A DNA stretch of 64,000 nucleotides, taken from JAJYSO01 sp964579505 (GTDB lineage: Bacteria > Bacteroidota > Bacteroidia > Flavobacteriales > Flavobacteriaceae). The position numbers and the translations under genes are program-made. Below the pieces are notes generated by a model. That model made no database searches. It worked only from the letters and a program-made list of their open reading frames with translations, and was not told the DNA's origin. The stretch's first letter is position 1, and each line of letters opens with the position of its first letter. Below, in pieces: positions 44,873 to 53,428 of this stretch. The stretch covers positions 191,889-255,888 of the forward strand of contig CAZOGC010000002.1 of the NCBI GenBank assembly GCA_964579505.1. The letters are read 5' to 3'.

Positions 44873-45774
44873 GCAGTTATTATTTAAACTATTTAGACGA
44901 GTTAGAATCAGAAGCCATTTATATACTTCGTGAAGTATTTGCGCAGTTTCAAAACCCGGTAATTTTATTTTCGGGAGGAAAAGACTCAGCATTGGTTACT
45001 CACCTGGCTAAAAAAGCTTTTTATCCTAACAAGATTCCATTTCCACTTTTACACATAGATACCGGCCAAAATTTTCCGGAAACCATTCAATTTAGAGATG
45101 ACTTGGTTAAAGAATTAGGCGTTGAACTCTTAGTGGGATCAGTACAAAAATCAATTGACGAGGGTCGTGTAGCCGAGGAGCGTGGAAAGAACGCCACGCG
45201 TAATGCTTTACAGATAACTACCTTGTTAGATGCTATTGAAGAAAATAAAGTAGATTGTGCTATTGGAGGCGGTCGTCGTGATGAAGAAAAGGCACGTGCT
45301 AAAGAACGGTTTTTCTCTCACCGAGATGATTTTGGGCAATGGGATCCTAAAAACCAGCGTCCGGAGTTGTGGAATTTGTTGAACGGAAAATATTTTGAAG
45401 GAGAACATTTCCGTGCTTTTCCCATTAGTAATTTTACAGAAATGGACGTGTGGAATTATATTACTCGTGAAAAAATTGCGCTTCCCTCTCTCTATTTTGC
45501 ACACGAACGCGAGGTGATTAGACGCAACGGCACTTGGTTGCCCAATTCGGATTTAATTCAACTTGAAGAAGGAGAAGAAGTAGTTACTAAACGCGTGCGT
45601 TTTCGCACGTTAGGTGATATTAATATTACCGGAGGAATAGAGAGCGATGCAGATACCTTAGAAAAAATTACGGCAGAAGTGGCTACTATGCGCCAAACAG
45701 AACGCGGTAATCGATCTGACGATAAACGCTCTGAAACAGCTATGGAAGACCGTAAAAAACAAGGGTACTTTTAG
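44869..45774 (+). CDS. cysD: Sulfate adenylyltransferase subunit 2
   Basis: With GTPase CysN this subunit forms APS from sulfate and ATP. In 301 residues the PP-loop is SGGKDS (35-40). ERFFSHRDDFGQWDPKNQRPEL-type conserved region (about 145-165) and FPISNFTEMDVWNYI follow. The C-terminus ends SETAMEDRKKQGYF as usual. Normally cysN follows at once. Here a 534-base insert carrying an S23-type gene and structured repeats separates them, so coupling between subunits may be altered. Confidence 0.96.
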   Translation: MSSYYLNYLDELESEAIYILREVFAQFQNPVILFSGGKDSALVTHLAKKAFYPNKIPFPLLHIDTGQNFPETIQFRDDLVKELGVELLVGSVQKSIDEGRVAEERGKNATRNALQITTLLDAIEENKVDCAIGGGRRDEEKARAKERFFSHRDDFGQWDPKNQRPELWNLLNGKYFEGEHFRAFPISNFTEMDVWNYITREKIALPSLYFAHEREVIRRNGTWLPNSDLIQLEEGEEVVTKRVRFRTLGDINITGGIESDADTLEKITAEVATMRQTERGNRSDDKRSETAMEDRKKQGYF

Positions 45775-45776
45775 CA

Positions 45777-45834
45777 GTAGGTATTAAGCTGTAAACTATA
45801 GGCTATAAGCCATAAGCTATAAGTTACAGCCTAC
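45777..45834 (+). repeat. Structured repeat upstream of the four-helix-bundle gene
   Basis: A long imperfect inverted repeat has outer arms GTAGG (45777-45781) and CCTAC (45830-45834), and inner arms CTGTAAACTATA (45789-45800) and TATAAGTTACAG (45818-45829) matching at 10 of 12 positions. GGCTATAAGCC forms its own small palindrome at the tip. It starts three bases after the cysD stop. Confidence 0.75.
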
Positions 45835-45856
45835 CCCTACCGTCTACAGTCAAACC

Positions 45857-46222
45857 ATGAGAGATTTTAAAAAATATGAAACCTGGAAGCTCAGTCATCA
45901 ACTGGTACTAGATATTTATGATTTAACGAGAGAATTACCACATTCAGAGCGTTATCAAATTGTGTCTCAGATGCAACGTGCCGCTTATTCTATTCCTTCT
46001 AACTTTAGTGAAGGCTGTGGAAGAAAGTCAGATAAAGAATTTAATAGATTTATTCAAATTTCTTTGGGGTCCGCTCATGAACTTGAATATTTTGTACTCT
46101 TGTGTTTTGATTTAAAAATGATTAAAAAAGAACCTTATTTAAATCTAATAAAGGATATTAACTTAGTTAAAAAGAAATTATACAGTTTAAGCCAAAGGCT
46201 ACAGTCTAGCCGTAAGCAATAA
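45857..46222 (+). CDS. Four-helix-bundle protein (S23/IVP, bAvd-like)
   Basis: This 121-residue protein starts RDFKKYETWKLSHQLVLDIY. YQIVSQMQRAAYSIPSNFSE, then GCGRKSDKEFNRFIQISLGS follow, and the end is Lys-rich. These are the hallmarks of the S23 family first seen in 23S rRNA intervening sequences, related in fold to the accessory protein Avd of diversity-generating retroelements. Its molecular role outside those systems is unknown. It sits between cysD and cysN, which are normally adjacent. Hairpin-forming repeats lie on both sides, plus an 11-base direct repeat, suggesting it arrived as a cassette. Confidence 0.9.
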   Translation: MRDFKKYETWKLSHQLVLDIYDLTRELPHSERYQIVSQMQRAAYSIPSNFSEGCGRKSDKEFNRFIQISLGSAHELEYFVLLCFDLKMIKKEPYLNLIKDINLVKKKLYSLSQRLQSSRKQ

Positions 46223-46280
46223 GCAATAAGCTATATGCAATAAGCTATATGCAATAGGCCTACAGCCTACCGCTTACGGC
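46209..46280 (+). repeat. Structured repeat downstream of the four-helix-bundle gene
   Basis: A perfect 9-bp inverted repeat GCCGTAAGC (46209-46217) and GCTTACGGC (46272-46280) encloses a tandem 14-base unit GCAATAAGCTATAT repeated twice (46223-46250). TACAGCCTACC at 46261-46271 is a direct copy of 45825-45835 upstream of the gene. It begins inside the gene's last codons. Confidence 0.8.
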
Positions 46281-46308
46281 CTATCGCTTAAAACCTAAAA
46301 CAATTATT

Positions 46309-47565
46309 ATGGAAATCAATAATAATCAACTATTACGCTTTACTACTTGTGGAAGCGTTGATGATGGAAAAAGTACACTTATAGGCCGTTTATTATACGA
46401 CTCTAAATCTATATTTGAAGACCAGCTAGAAGCGATTGAAAAAACCAGTAAACGCAAAGGGCACGATCAAGTCGATTTAGCCATGTTTACCGATGGTTTG
46501 CGCGATGAGCGTGAGCAAGGTATTACAATAGATGTGGCTTACCGTTATTTTACGACCCCTAAGAGGAAATTTATCATAGCCGATACGCCCGGACATATTG
46601 AGTATACGCGAAATATGGTTACAGGAGCTTCTACGGCCAATGCAGCTATTATTTTGATTGATGCTAGAAATGGGGTGATTGAGCAGACCAAACGCCATGC
46701 GTTTATCGCTTCGTTGCTCAATATTCCACATATGATTATCTGTATCAACAAGATGGATTTAGTTGATTTTTCGGAAGAAGTTTATAATGACATTGTCAAA
46801 CAATTTGAAGCCATTTCTTCTAAACTTAATGTAAAAGACGTTCGTTTTATTCCGATTAGTGCTTTGTTGGGCGATAATGTAGTAAATCGCTCAGAAAATA
46901 TGGATTGGTTTAACGGAGCTCCGTTGTTGCACGAGTTAGAAACCATCCACATTAGTAGCGATATTAATAAAATTGATGCGCGTTTTCCGGTACAGACCGT
47001 ACTCAGACCGCAACGTAAAGGCTATGAAGATTACCGGGGATATGCCGGTCGTATTGCTAGCGGAATTTATCGGGTGGGTGATGAAGTAACTATTTTACCT
47101 TCAGGATTTACCTCAAAAATTAAATCGATTAATGCGGCAGATAAAGAAGTACAAGAAGCTTATGCCCCTATGTCTGCGGCTATAACTCTTGAGGACGATT
47201 ATGATATTAGTCGGGGCGATATGATTGTGAAAACCAATAACCAGCCACAGTCTAAACAAGAATTTGATATGATGTTGTGCTGGTTGAATGAAAAATCGGC
47301 GCGCCCGCGAACAAAATATACATTAATGCATACATCTAATGAGCAAACTGCTATGATTAAAGACGTGGTGTATAAGATTGATGTGAATACGTATGATCGG
47401 ATTACCGATGACCAAAGTTTAAATATGAATGACATTAGTCGGGTATCAGTACGTACAAGTCAGCCGTTAATGGTAGATCCGTATTTAGAAAACCGGACAA
47501 CAGGAAGTGTTATTTTGATTGATCCGGCTACTAAAGAAACAGTAGCTGCCGGAATGATTATTTAG
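46309..47565 (+). CDS. cysN: Sulfate adenylyltransferase subunit 1 (GTPase)
   Basis: This EF-Tu-like GTPase drives APS formation with CysD. In 418 residues G1 is GSVDDGKST (15-23), G2/G3 lie in DEREQGITIDVAYRYF and ADTPGHIEYTRNM, and G4 is NKMD. Domains 2 and 3 follow. It has no CysC fusion, and a separate cysC is present. It starts 29 bases past the repeat that follows the S23-type gene. No other promoter is obvious, so it probably relies on read-through from cysD. Confidence 0.96.
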   Translation: MEINNNQLLRFTTCGSVDDGKSTLIGRLLYDSKSIFEDQLEAIEKTSKRKGHDQVDLAMFTDGLRDEREQGITIDVAYRYFTTPKRKFIIADTPGHIEYTRNMVTGASTANAAIILIDARNGVIEQTKRHAFIASLLNIPHMIICINKMDLVDFSEEVYNDIVKQFEAISSKLNVKDVRFIPISALLGDNVVNRSENMDWFNGAPLLHELETIHISSDINKIDARFPVQTVLRPQRKGYEDYRGYAGRIASGIYRVGDEVTILPSGFTSKIKSINAADKEVQEAYAPMSAAITLEDDYDISRGDMIVKTNNQPQSKQEFDMMLCWLNEKSARPRTKYTLMHTSNEQTAMIKDVVYKIDVNTYDRITDDQSLNMNDISRVSVRTSQPLMVDPYLENRTTGSVILIDPATKETVAAGMII

Positions 47566-47626
47566 TAGATTGCTTCTCATTTTCGACTCTAAAGAAAGAG
47601 GAGGATGTAGCTTCCATATATAAAAA

Positions 47627-47869
47627 ATGAATAGAGAGCCCAAAATAGGTATCATTATACAGACCCGATTGGGCTCTACTAGATTTCCGGAGAAAGTGTT
47701 AAAGCCATTTGGTAATGACACAATTTTAGCCTTTCTGATTAAACGATTAGAACAAATTGGGTTACCTATTGTGGTGGCTACTACAACCACTTCAAAAGAC
47801 GATAAACTTGTTTCCCCGCCCTATAAAGCTCACACATTGTATTTGCCGCCCAAGTCTTTAGGCTGGTAA
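47627..47869 (+). pseudogene. Truncated SpsF-like cytidylyltransferase fragment
   Basis: Eighty residues. The first 65 match the start of SpsF-type nucleotidyltransferases: IGIIIQTRLGSTRFPEKVL (nucleotide-binding loop), then LIKRLEQIGLPIVVATTT. After DDKLV at about residue 65 the expected continuation is replaced by an unrelated tail, SPPYKAHTLYLPPKSLGW, and a stop. Full-length relatives have 230 or more residues. It is therefore a 5' remnant cut off by a rearrangement near 47818. The product is unlikely to work. Confidence 0.8.
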
Positions 47870-48095
47870 TGAGTTCTATTTTTCTGTTTGTTCTCATTAC
47901 CCCGAACCCCGGCTTGTTTGAGCCGCTTAGAATACTTATTTTTGACTAGATTCTGGTCATCTTGATAACTTCGCCCTTGAAGAACGGTCGGATGGTTATG
48001 GAGTTCAACAAGAATTCCTAATTTAATTTTGAATTCGACATGGCTTTGGTGAGCTTGTTGCTCCTAAAAATGAACTTAAAAATGAGAATTACGAG
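47870..48095. other. Degraded spacer after the SpsF fragment
   Basis: No intact gene. GGTAATGAG (47865-47873) and CTCATTACC (47893-47901) form an inverted repeat. One frame ending just before the LegB-like ATG reads HGFGELVAPKNELKNENYE, which may be the tail of a lost gene, but I cannot name it. Confidence 0.5.
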
Positions 48096-49283
48096 ATGAA
48101 TATATTGGAATTAATAGGACGCGATAAAGAACTTTTTTCAGAAGACATTACATCGCATGATAAAATTTTAAAAGAAATCGTCTCTAATGCCTCATTTCTA
48201 GTTATAGGAGGAGCCGGTTCTATAGGGCAAGCCGTTACCAAAGAAATATTTAAACGAACCCCACGCAAATTACATGTGGTAGATTTGAGTGAGAACAACT
48301 TGGTTGAATTGGTTAGAGATATCAGAAGTTCACGCGGTTATATTGATGGTGAATTTAGGACCTTTGCCATAGATGCCGGTTCCGAAATCTTTAATGCATT
48401 TATAAAAGCTGACGGACACTATGATTATGTGTTGAATTTGTCTGCTTTAAAGCATGTTCGAAGTGAAAAAGATACTTATACATTAATGCGTATGATTGAT
48501 GTAAATATCTTCAATACCGATAAAACCGTTCAACAAGCTGTAAAAAAAGGTGCTAAGAAATACTTTTGTGTTTCTACTGACAAAGCCGCCAATCCGGTAA
48601 ATATGATGGGAGCTTCCAAGCGGATTATGGAAATGTTTTTGATGCGTAGAAGCAAAGATATTGATATTTCTACTGCTCGTTTTGCAAATGTCGCGTTTTC
48701 TGATGGCTCCTTATTACACGGGTTTAACCAACGCATTCAAAAAAAGCAACCCATAAGCGCCCCCAATGATATCAAACGTTATTTTGTGATTCCCAAAGAA
48801 GCCGGAGAGCTTTGTTTGATGTCTACCATTCTTGGAGAAAGTAGAGATATATTTTTCCCGAAGTTAAGCGCTAAACTCAACCTTATTACTTTCTCATCTA
48901 TTGCTGAAAAATATTTGGAGCAATTGGGTTACGAGCCCTATTTATGCCAAGATGAAGATGAAGCACGACACTTAATACATACCTTGCCACAAAAGAAAAA
49001 ATGGCCTTGCTTGTTTACCCCAAGTGACACTACCGGAGAAAAAGATTTTGAAGAATTTTTTACCGATAAAGAGACCCTAGATATGGAACGTTTCGTTAAT
49101 CTGGGGATCATCAAAAATGAATTTAATGTTGAAAATGATAGGCTAAATCACTTTGAAACTACCATCAATCGTTTAAAAAATAAAGGCACTTGGAATAGAA
49201 TGGAAATAATTAACCTGTTTAATGAAATGATTCCTAATTTTCACCATAAAGAAAAAAGGAAGTTTTTAGACGCTAAAATGTAG
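48096..49283 (+). CDS. Nucleotide-sugar 4,6-dehydratase (LegB/FlaA1-like)
   Basis: This 395-residue short-chain dehydrogenase/reductase-type dehydratase has the NAD motif VIGGAGSIGQ (GGAGSIG at 39-45). Active-site Lys163 and Met171 lie in STDKAANPVNMMGASKR. Replacement of the usual Tyr by Met with this Lys-Met spacing of eight is the mark of the FlaA1/PglF/LegB group. These enzymes convert UDP- or GDP-GlcNAc to a 4-keto-6-deoxy sugar. With the LegC-like aminotransferase next to it (11 bases), it probably makes a 4-amino-4,6-dideoxy sugar. Confidence 0.87.
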   Translation: MNILELIGRDKELFSEDITSHDKILKEIVSNASFLVIGGAGSIGQAVTKEIFKRTPRKLHVVDLSENNLVELVRDIRSSRGYIDGEFRTFAIDAGSEIFNAFIKADGHYDYVLNLSALKHVRSEKDTYTLMRMIDVNIFNTDKTVQQAVKKGAKKYFCVSTDKAANPVNMMGASKRIMEMFLMRRSKDIDISTARFANVAFSDGSLLHGFNQRIQKKQPISAPNDIKRYFVIPKEAGELCLMSTILGESRDIFFPKLSAKLNLITFSSIAEKYLEQLGYEPYLCQDEDEARHLIHTLPQKKKWPCLFTPSDTTGEKDFEEFFTDKETLDMERFVNLGIIKNEFNVENDRLNHFETTINRLKNKGTWNRMEIINLFNEMIPNFHHKEKRKFLDAKM

Positions 49284-49294
49284 TTAAACATATA

Positions 49295-50428
49295 ATGCAA
49301 GAGATAATCAATTTTATAAAGGCGCAATTTCCTAAACAGGACCTTATCCCCCTTCATGTTCCTACTTTTAAAGGAAATGAAAAAAAATATTTAAACGATA
49401 CTATTGATACAACTTTTGTATCTTCGGTAGGCGCTTATGTAGATTGGTTTGAAGAAATGATGACCGAGGTTACCCAAACAAATCGCGCGGTTGCGGTTGT
49501 TAACGGCACGGCGGGTTTACAAGTTGCTTTGCGATTAGTTGGCGTAAAACGTGGGGATGAGGTCATTACGCAGGCTTTAACCTTTGTGGCAACGGTTAAT
49601 GCTATTGCTTATAACGGCGCACACCCCGTATTTGTAGACGTAGATTTAGATACGATGGGCTTGTCTCCTAAAGCTGTTGAAGCTTTTTTGGAAGAAAATG
49701 CAGAGTTGAGAGAGAATGGGTGTTTTAACAAGAATACCGGCAATAAAATAGCAGCTTGTATGCCTATGCATACTTTTGGCTTTCCGGTACATTTAGAGGA
49801 ATTGATAAGCGTTTGCCAGAAATGGCACATCCCGGTGGTAGAAGACGCTGCAGAAGCCATAGGTTCTACCTATAAAGGGCAGCCGGTAGGGCGTTTTGGA
49901 AAATTTGGGGTGTTTTCTTTTAATGGCAATAAAATTGTGACTTCCGGAGGAGGAGGAGCAATTGTAACAAAGGACAAAAAAGAGGGCGATTTTGCCAAGT
50001 TCTTGACAACAACGGCTAAAAGACCGCATCCTTATGAATATTATCATGGAGAACTGGGGTATAATTTCAGAATGCCTAATTTGAATGCTGCGCTGATGTG
50101 TGCTCAATTGGAGCAATTAGACCACTTTATTGAAAACAAAAGAGAATTGGCGGGTATATATGCTGAATTCTTTCGAGAAAAAGGAATTAAGTTTAGGCAA
50201 GAAATCCCAAACACGAAAGCCAATTATTGGTTGATGTGTATAGAGTTGGAAAATAAAGCCGAAAGAGATTTATTGCTTAAGGAGAGTAACGCTAATGGCG
50301 TTATGACCCGCCCAATCTGGCAGTTGATGTACCGCCTGCCGATGTACAAAGATTGCCGAAAAGATGCACAAGTCAATGCTGAATTTTTAGAAGAACGAAT
50401 TGTAAATATACCAAGTAGTGTACGATAA
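49295..50428 (+). CDS. PLP-dependent sugar aminotransferase (LegC-like)
   Basis: This 377-residue DegT/DnrJ/EryC1-family aminotransferase has PLP-contact segments VVNGTAGLQVALRLVG (about 68-83) and VVEDAAEAIGSTYKG. The PLP lysine is Lys213 in FSFNGNKIVTSGGGG. DNA just before it encodes the dehydratase that would make its 4-keto substrate. The N-terminus, with FIKAQFPKQDLIPLHVPTF, resembles LegC of legionaminic acid synthesis. The end, IVNIPSSVR, is also typical, and overlaps the next gene by 11 bases. Confidence 0.87.
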   Translation: MQEIINFIKAQFPKQDLIPLHVPTFKGNEKKYLNDTIDTTFVSSVGAYVDWFEEMMTEVTQTNRAVAVVNGTAGLQVALRLVGVKRGDEVITQALTFVATVNAIAYNGAHPVFVDVDLDTMGLSPKAVEAFLEENAELRENGCFNKNTGNKIAACMPMHTFGFPVHLEELISVCQKWHIPVVEDAAEAIGSTYKGQPVGRFGKFGVFSFNGNKIVTSGGGGAIVTKDKKEGDFAKFLTTTAKRPHPYEYYHGELGYNFRMPNLNAALMCAQLEQLDHFIENKRELAGIYAEFFREKGIKFRQEIPNTKANYWLMCIELENKAERDLLLKESNANGVMTRPIWQLMYRLPMYKDCRKDAQVNAEFLEERIVNIPSSVR

Positions 50429-51038
50429 TATAGCAATTATAGGTTATTCGGGTCATGCTTATGTGGTGATAGACACTATTAGAAGGGCTGGGAGAAAAGT
50501 GAGCTTTTATTGCGACAAAACAACCGTAAGGCAGAATCCTTTTCAATTAGAATATCTAGGTTTTGAAGGAGATTACAATTTTTCAGGATGGCGAAAAGAA
50601 ATTGATTTTCTTTTAGGGGTAGGCGATAATGCAATCAGGCATAAGATAGGATTGACTGTTTTAAAACATAATAAACAATTGCTTACGCCTATACATCCCA
50701 CAGCTGTAATATCCGAAAAAGCAGAGATCGGACTTGGTACTTTTATTGCGGCACAAGCTACCGTAAATGCGTTAGCCAGAGTAGGGCGTTTTGTTATCTT
50801 AAACACAGGTTGCATTGTAGAACATGAATGCCAAATAGCCGATGGGGTGCATATTGCTCCAGGCGCTGTTTTGGCAGGAAATGTATCAGTGGGTGAGAAT
50901 TCATTCGTAGGGGCTAATGCTGTAGTAAAACAAGGTGTAAAAATAGGGAAAAACGTTGTTGTTGGGGCAGGAACGGTTATTTTAAAAAATGTTGAGGATA
51001 ATCAAACGATAGTAGGAAATCCGGGAAGAGAAATATGA
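50418..51038 (+). CDS. NeuD-family sugar O/N-acetyltransferase
   Basis: This 206-residue protein has an N-terminal Rossmann-like half (IAIIGYSGHAYVVIDTIRR) that holds the sugar nucleotide. A C-terminal left-handed beta-helix has hexapeptide repeats such as ISEKAEIGLGTFIAAQATV and IGKNVVVGAGTVILKNV. The likely start is GTG at 50418, overlapping the aminotransferase end by 11 bases. NeuD/PglD/LegH proteins acetylate the 4-amino group made by the preceding aminotransferase. That order of reactions agrees with gene order here. Confidence 0.85.
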   Translation: MYDNIAIIGYSGHAYVVIDTIRRAGRKVSFYCDKTTVRQNPFQLEYLGFEGDYNFSGWRKEIDFLLGVGDNAIRHKIGLTVLKHNKQLLTPIHPTAVISEKAEIGLGTFIAAQATVNALARVGRFVILNTGCIVEHECQIADGVHIAPGAVLAGNVSVGENSFVGANAVVKQGVKIGKNVVVGAGTVILKNVEDNQTIVGNPGREI

Positions 51039-51178
51039 ATGGTGATATAAGAGTAAGTTTCAGTCATAGTATTATCTTAAGTAAAGAGGCTGGGAGGTAA
51101 AAAAGTAACTTTAATTAAGTTAATTATTGGAGCCTGTTTGGAATATTATTATTTAGGAGAAGGATATAGCAAGAAAAT

Positions 51179-52354
51179 ATGAATTTACTTATTGTAGGTC
51201 ATAATAATAGTGTATTTAATGAGAACTTTATTACCTCTTTAACTTCTTATTGTCAAGAAAATAATGTTTGTATCGATTTTCTGAATGCAACAAGAGAAAA
51301 TGCGAAATATAGGCAAAAAATAGCTCCATATTGCCAAAACATATTTGAATATAAGGCATTGCCTCGAATATTGGCGAGAATACCTGTACTCCGAAGTATT
51401 ACAAGGAGACATAGAAAATTACGTTTGATTAGAAAAGTGAATTCTAATTATATACAAGAATATGACGTTGTTTTAATACAAGCTTTTTGGGTTAATAGTA
51501 TGTGGATGCTAGAGAAATTGAAGGTTGAGAATAAATTTGTTGTAGGGGCGTTTTGGGGATCGGATTTTTATAGGAGACGGTTGAATAATGAACAACAATT
51601 GGCAAGAGTAGTAAGAAGATGCAATAGGATTATTGTTTCTACGGATAAAATGAAAAAGGAAATTATTGACGAATTGTCGATTCAGAATACTAAGATTCGA
51701 AAAGCTCTGTTTGGTATAAGCCCGTTAGAACAGTTATATAAGTTGTCAAGTCTCTCTAAATCTCGAGCAAAATCAGAAGTAGGATTAAAAGAAAATTTCG
51801 TAATTACATGTGGCTATAGCGCTCATGACCAGCATAATCATATAACCGTTATTAAAGCTATAGCTAAAGTTAGGAAATCCCTACCCAAGAATACTATCAT
51901 TGTTTTTCCAATGACCTATGGCAAAGAGCCAAAGTATATTGATTCCGTTAGGAATGAAATAGCTCAATCTGGAATAAAGTTTAAAATAATTGAAAATTTT
52001 CTTTCGGATAGAGATGTAGCTCTTTTAAGAAAAGCTACGGATATTTTTATTCATGTTCGTGATACAGACGCTAATTCGGGGTCTTTTCAGGAACACTTGT
52101 TTGCCGGATCTGTTGTCATTACAGGAAAGTGGCTACCTTATCAAAAATATATAGACGAAAGTGTCTTTTTTAAAAGGATTAATTCATTACCCGAATTGTC
52201 GAAGAAATTGAAGGAGGTTATCTACAATTATTCTGATTTTGAAAGAAGAGCTGCAAAGAACAAAGATTCATCGGTCTTTAAAAAATCGTTATGGTCATAC
52301 TGTATAGAAGACTGGTATAATATATTAATGGAATATCAAAAACATGAAAACTGA
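51179..52354 (+). CDS. GT-B-fold glycosyltransferase
   Basis: This 391-residue protein has a first half starting NLLIVGHNNSVFNENFI and containing VVGAFWGSDFYRRR. The second half has VITCGYSAHDQHNHITVIKA, FPMTYGKEPKYI and HVRDTDANSGSFQEHLFAGS. That layout recalls GT4/WecF-like transferases, but no E-x7-E is certain. Donor and acceptor are unknown. It is clearly A+T-richer than the 48-51 kb genes, and the 140 bases upstream contain no gene. Its end overlaps the next gene by 11 bases. Confidence 0.72.
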   Translation: MNLLIVGHNNSVFNENFITSLTSYCQENNVCIDFLNATRENAKYRQKIAPYCQNIFEYKALPRILARIPVLRSITRRHRKLRLIRKVNSNYIQEYDVVLIQAFWVNSMWMLEKLKVENKFVVGAFWGSDFYRRRLNNEQQLARVVRRCNRIIVSTDKMKKEIIDELSIQNTKIRKALFGISPLEQLYKLSSLSKSRAKSEVGLKENFVITCGYSAHDQHNHITVIKAIAKVRKSLPKNTIIVFPMTYGKEPKYIDSVRNEIAQSGIKFKIIENFLSDRDVALLRKATDIFIHVRDTDANSGSFQEHLFAGSVVITGKWLPYQKYIDESVFFKRINSLPELSKKLKEVIYNYSDFERRAAKNKDSSVFKKSLWSYCIEDWYNILMEYQKHEN

Positions 52355-53405
52355 AATAGAGCATTTAATCATAAAAGATTCGACTACATTGAAAGAATCT
52401 CTTACGAAGATGGATGATGTTGGATTTAAGTTGTTGATGATTACAGATGATAATCTGAGATTAAGAGGGCTTATTTCTATAGGAGATATCCAACGAGCTA
52501 TCATTGCAAATAAGCCTATGGAAGATCTGGCAGTTAACTACGTTAGGGAAGATTTGTTAATTGCGAAAGAAGGAGAGCCTTTTGAAAAAATAAAGAAACA
52601 GATGCTTAAATATCGGTTAGTCTATATGCCGGTGATTAATGAAGATAGAAAAATAAAAGAGGTACTTTTTTGGGAAGATATTATTAAAGATAGCAGCGCT
52701 ATATCTTATAGAGAAATTAATTTACCCGTGGTAATAATGGCTGGTGGTTTCGGTACTCGTCTTCGTCCATTAACTAATGTTCTTCCCAAACCTCTTTTAC
52801 CCTATGGAGATTCTACTATTTTGGAGAAAATCATTCAGAGATTTACCAAATATAACTGTAGGCAATTTGATATTTCAGTAAATTATAAAGCAGAATTAAT
52901 TCAATTTTATTTTGATAGGTTAAACATCAAAGACTATGAAGTTAATTTTATTAAAGAGGGTAAGCCATTGGGAACAGCAGGTAGCTTACAGTTATTAAAA
53001 AACAAATTAAATAAAACATTTTTCGTTTCTAATTGTGATATCTTAATAGATGAAGATTATGCTGTAATATATGATTATCACAGAAGCCAAAACAATGAAT
53101 TAACCATCGTTGCCTCTTTAAAATCTTATAATATACCCTATGGTACAATAGATAGTGGGAAAGATGGACAGTTAGTTAGTATTAATGAAAAACCCCAGTT
53201 AGATTATTTAATTAATACGGGGATGTATATTTTAGAGCCTCATTTGTTAGAAGAAATTCCCAAGGATAGACTATTTCATATAACAGAATTGATAGAACTA
53301 ATAAAATCCAGAAAAGGGAGAGTTGGCGTTTTCCCTGTAAGTGAGAAATCATGGATAGATATAGGTCAATGGGATAAGTATTTGGCTACTATCAATTTTG
53401 GCTAA
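52344..53405 (+). CDS. CBS-domain sugar-1-phosphate nucleotidyltransferase (PtmE-like)
   Basis: This 353-residue protein pairs two CBS motifs (about 10-120, for example LMITDDNLRLRGLISIGDIQ) with a nucleotidyltransferase domain beginning VVIMAGGFGTRLRPLT (about 130-145) and PKPLLPYG. The product-binding part contains GTAGSL. Fusion of CBS to this enzyme is typical of PtmE-like guanylyltransferases of legionaminic acid loci, which make GDP-GlcN. The nucleotide is inferred. The start overlaps the upstream gene's end by 11 bases. Confidence 0.85.
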   Translation: MKTEIEHLIIKDSTTLKESLTKMDDVGFKLLMITDDNLRLRGLISIGDIQRAIIANKPMEDLAVNYVREDLLIAKEGEPFEKIKKQMLKYRLVYMPVINEDRKIKEVLFWEDIIKDSSAISYREINLPVVIMAGGFGTRLRPLTNVLPKPLLPYGDSTILEKIIQRFTKYNCRQFDISVNYKAELIQFYFDRLNIKDYEVNFIKEGKPLGTAGSLQLLKNKLNKTFFVSNCDILIDEDYAVIYDYHRSQNNELTIVASLKSYNIPYGTIDSGKDGQLVSINEKPQLDYLINTGMYILEPHLLEEIPKDRLFHITELIELIKSRKGRVGVFPVSEKSWIDIGQWDKYLATINFG

Positions 53406-53428
53406 GGAAGCTGTTATATAATCAATAA

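Noticed and set aside
46223..46250. Tandem 14-base repeats considered as a CRISPR array
   Set aside because: The copies are directly adjacent without spacers, the unit is too short and no cas genes are present.
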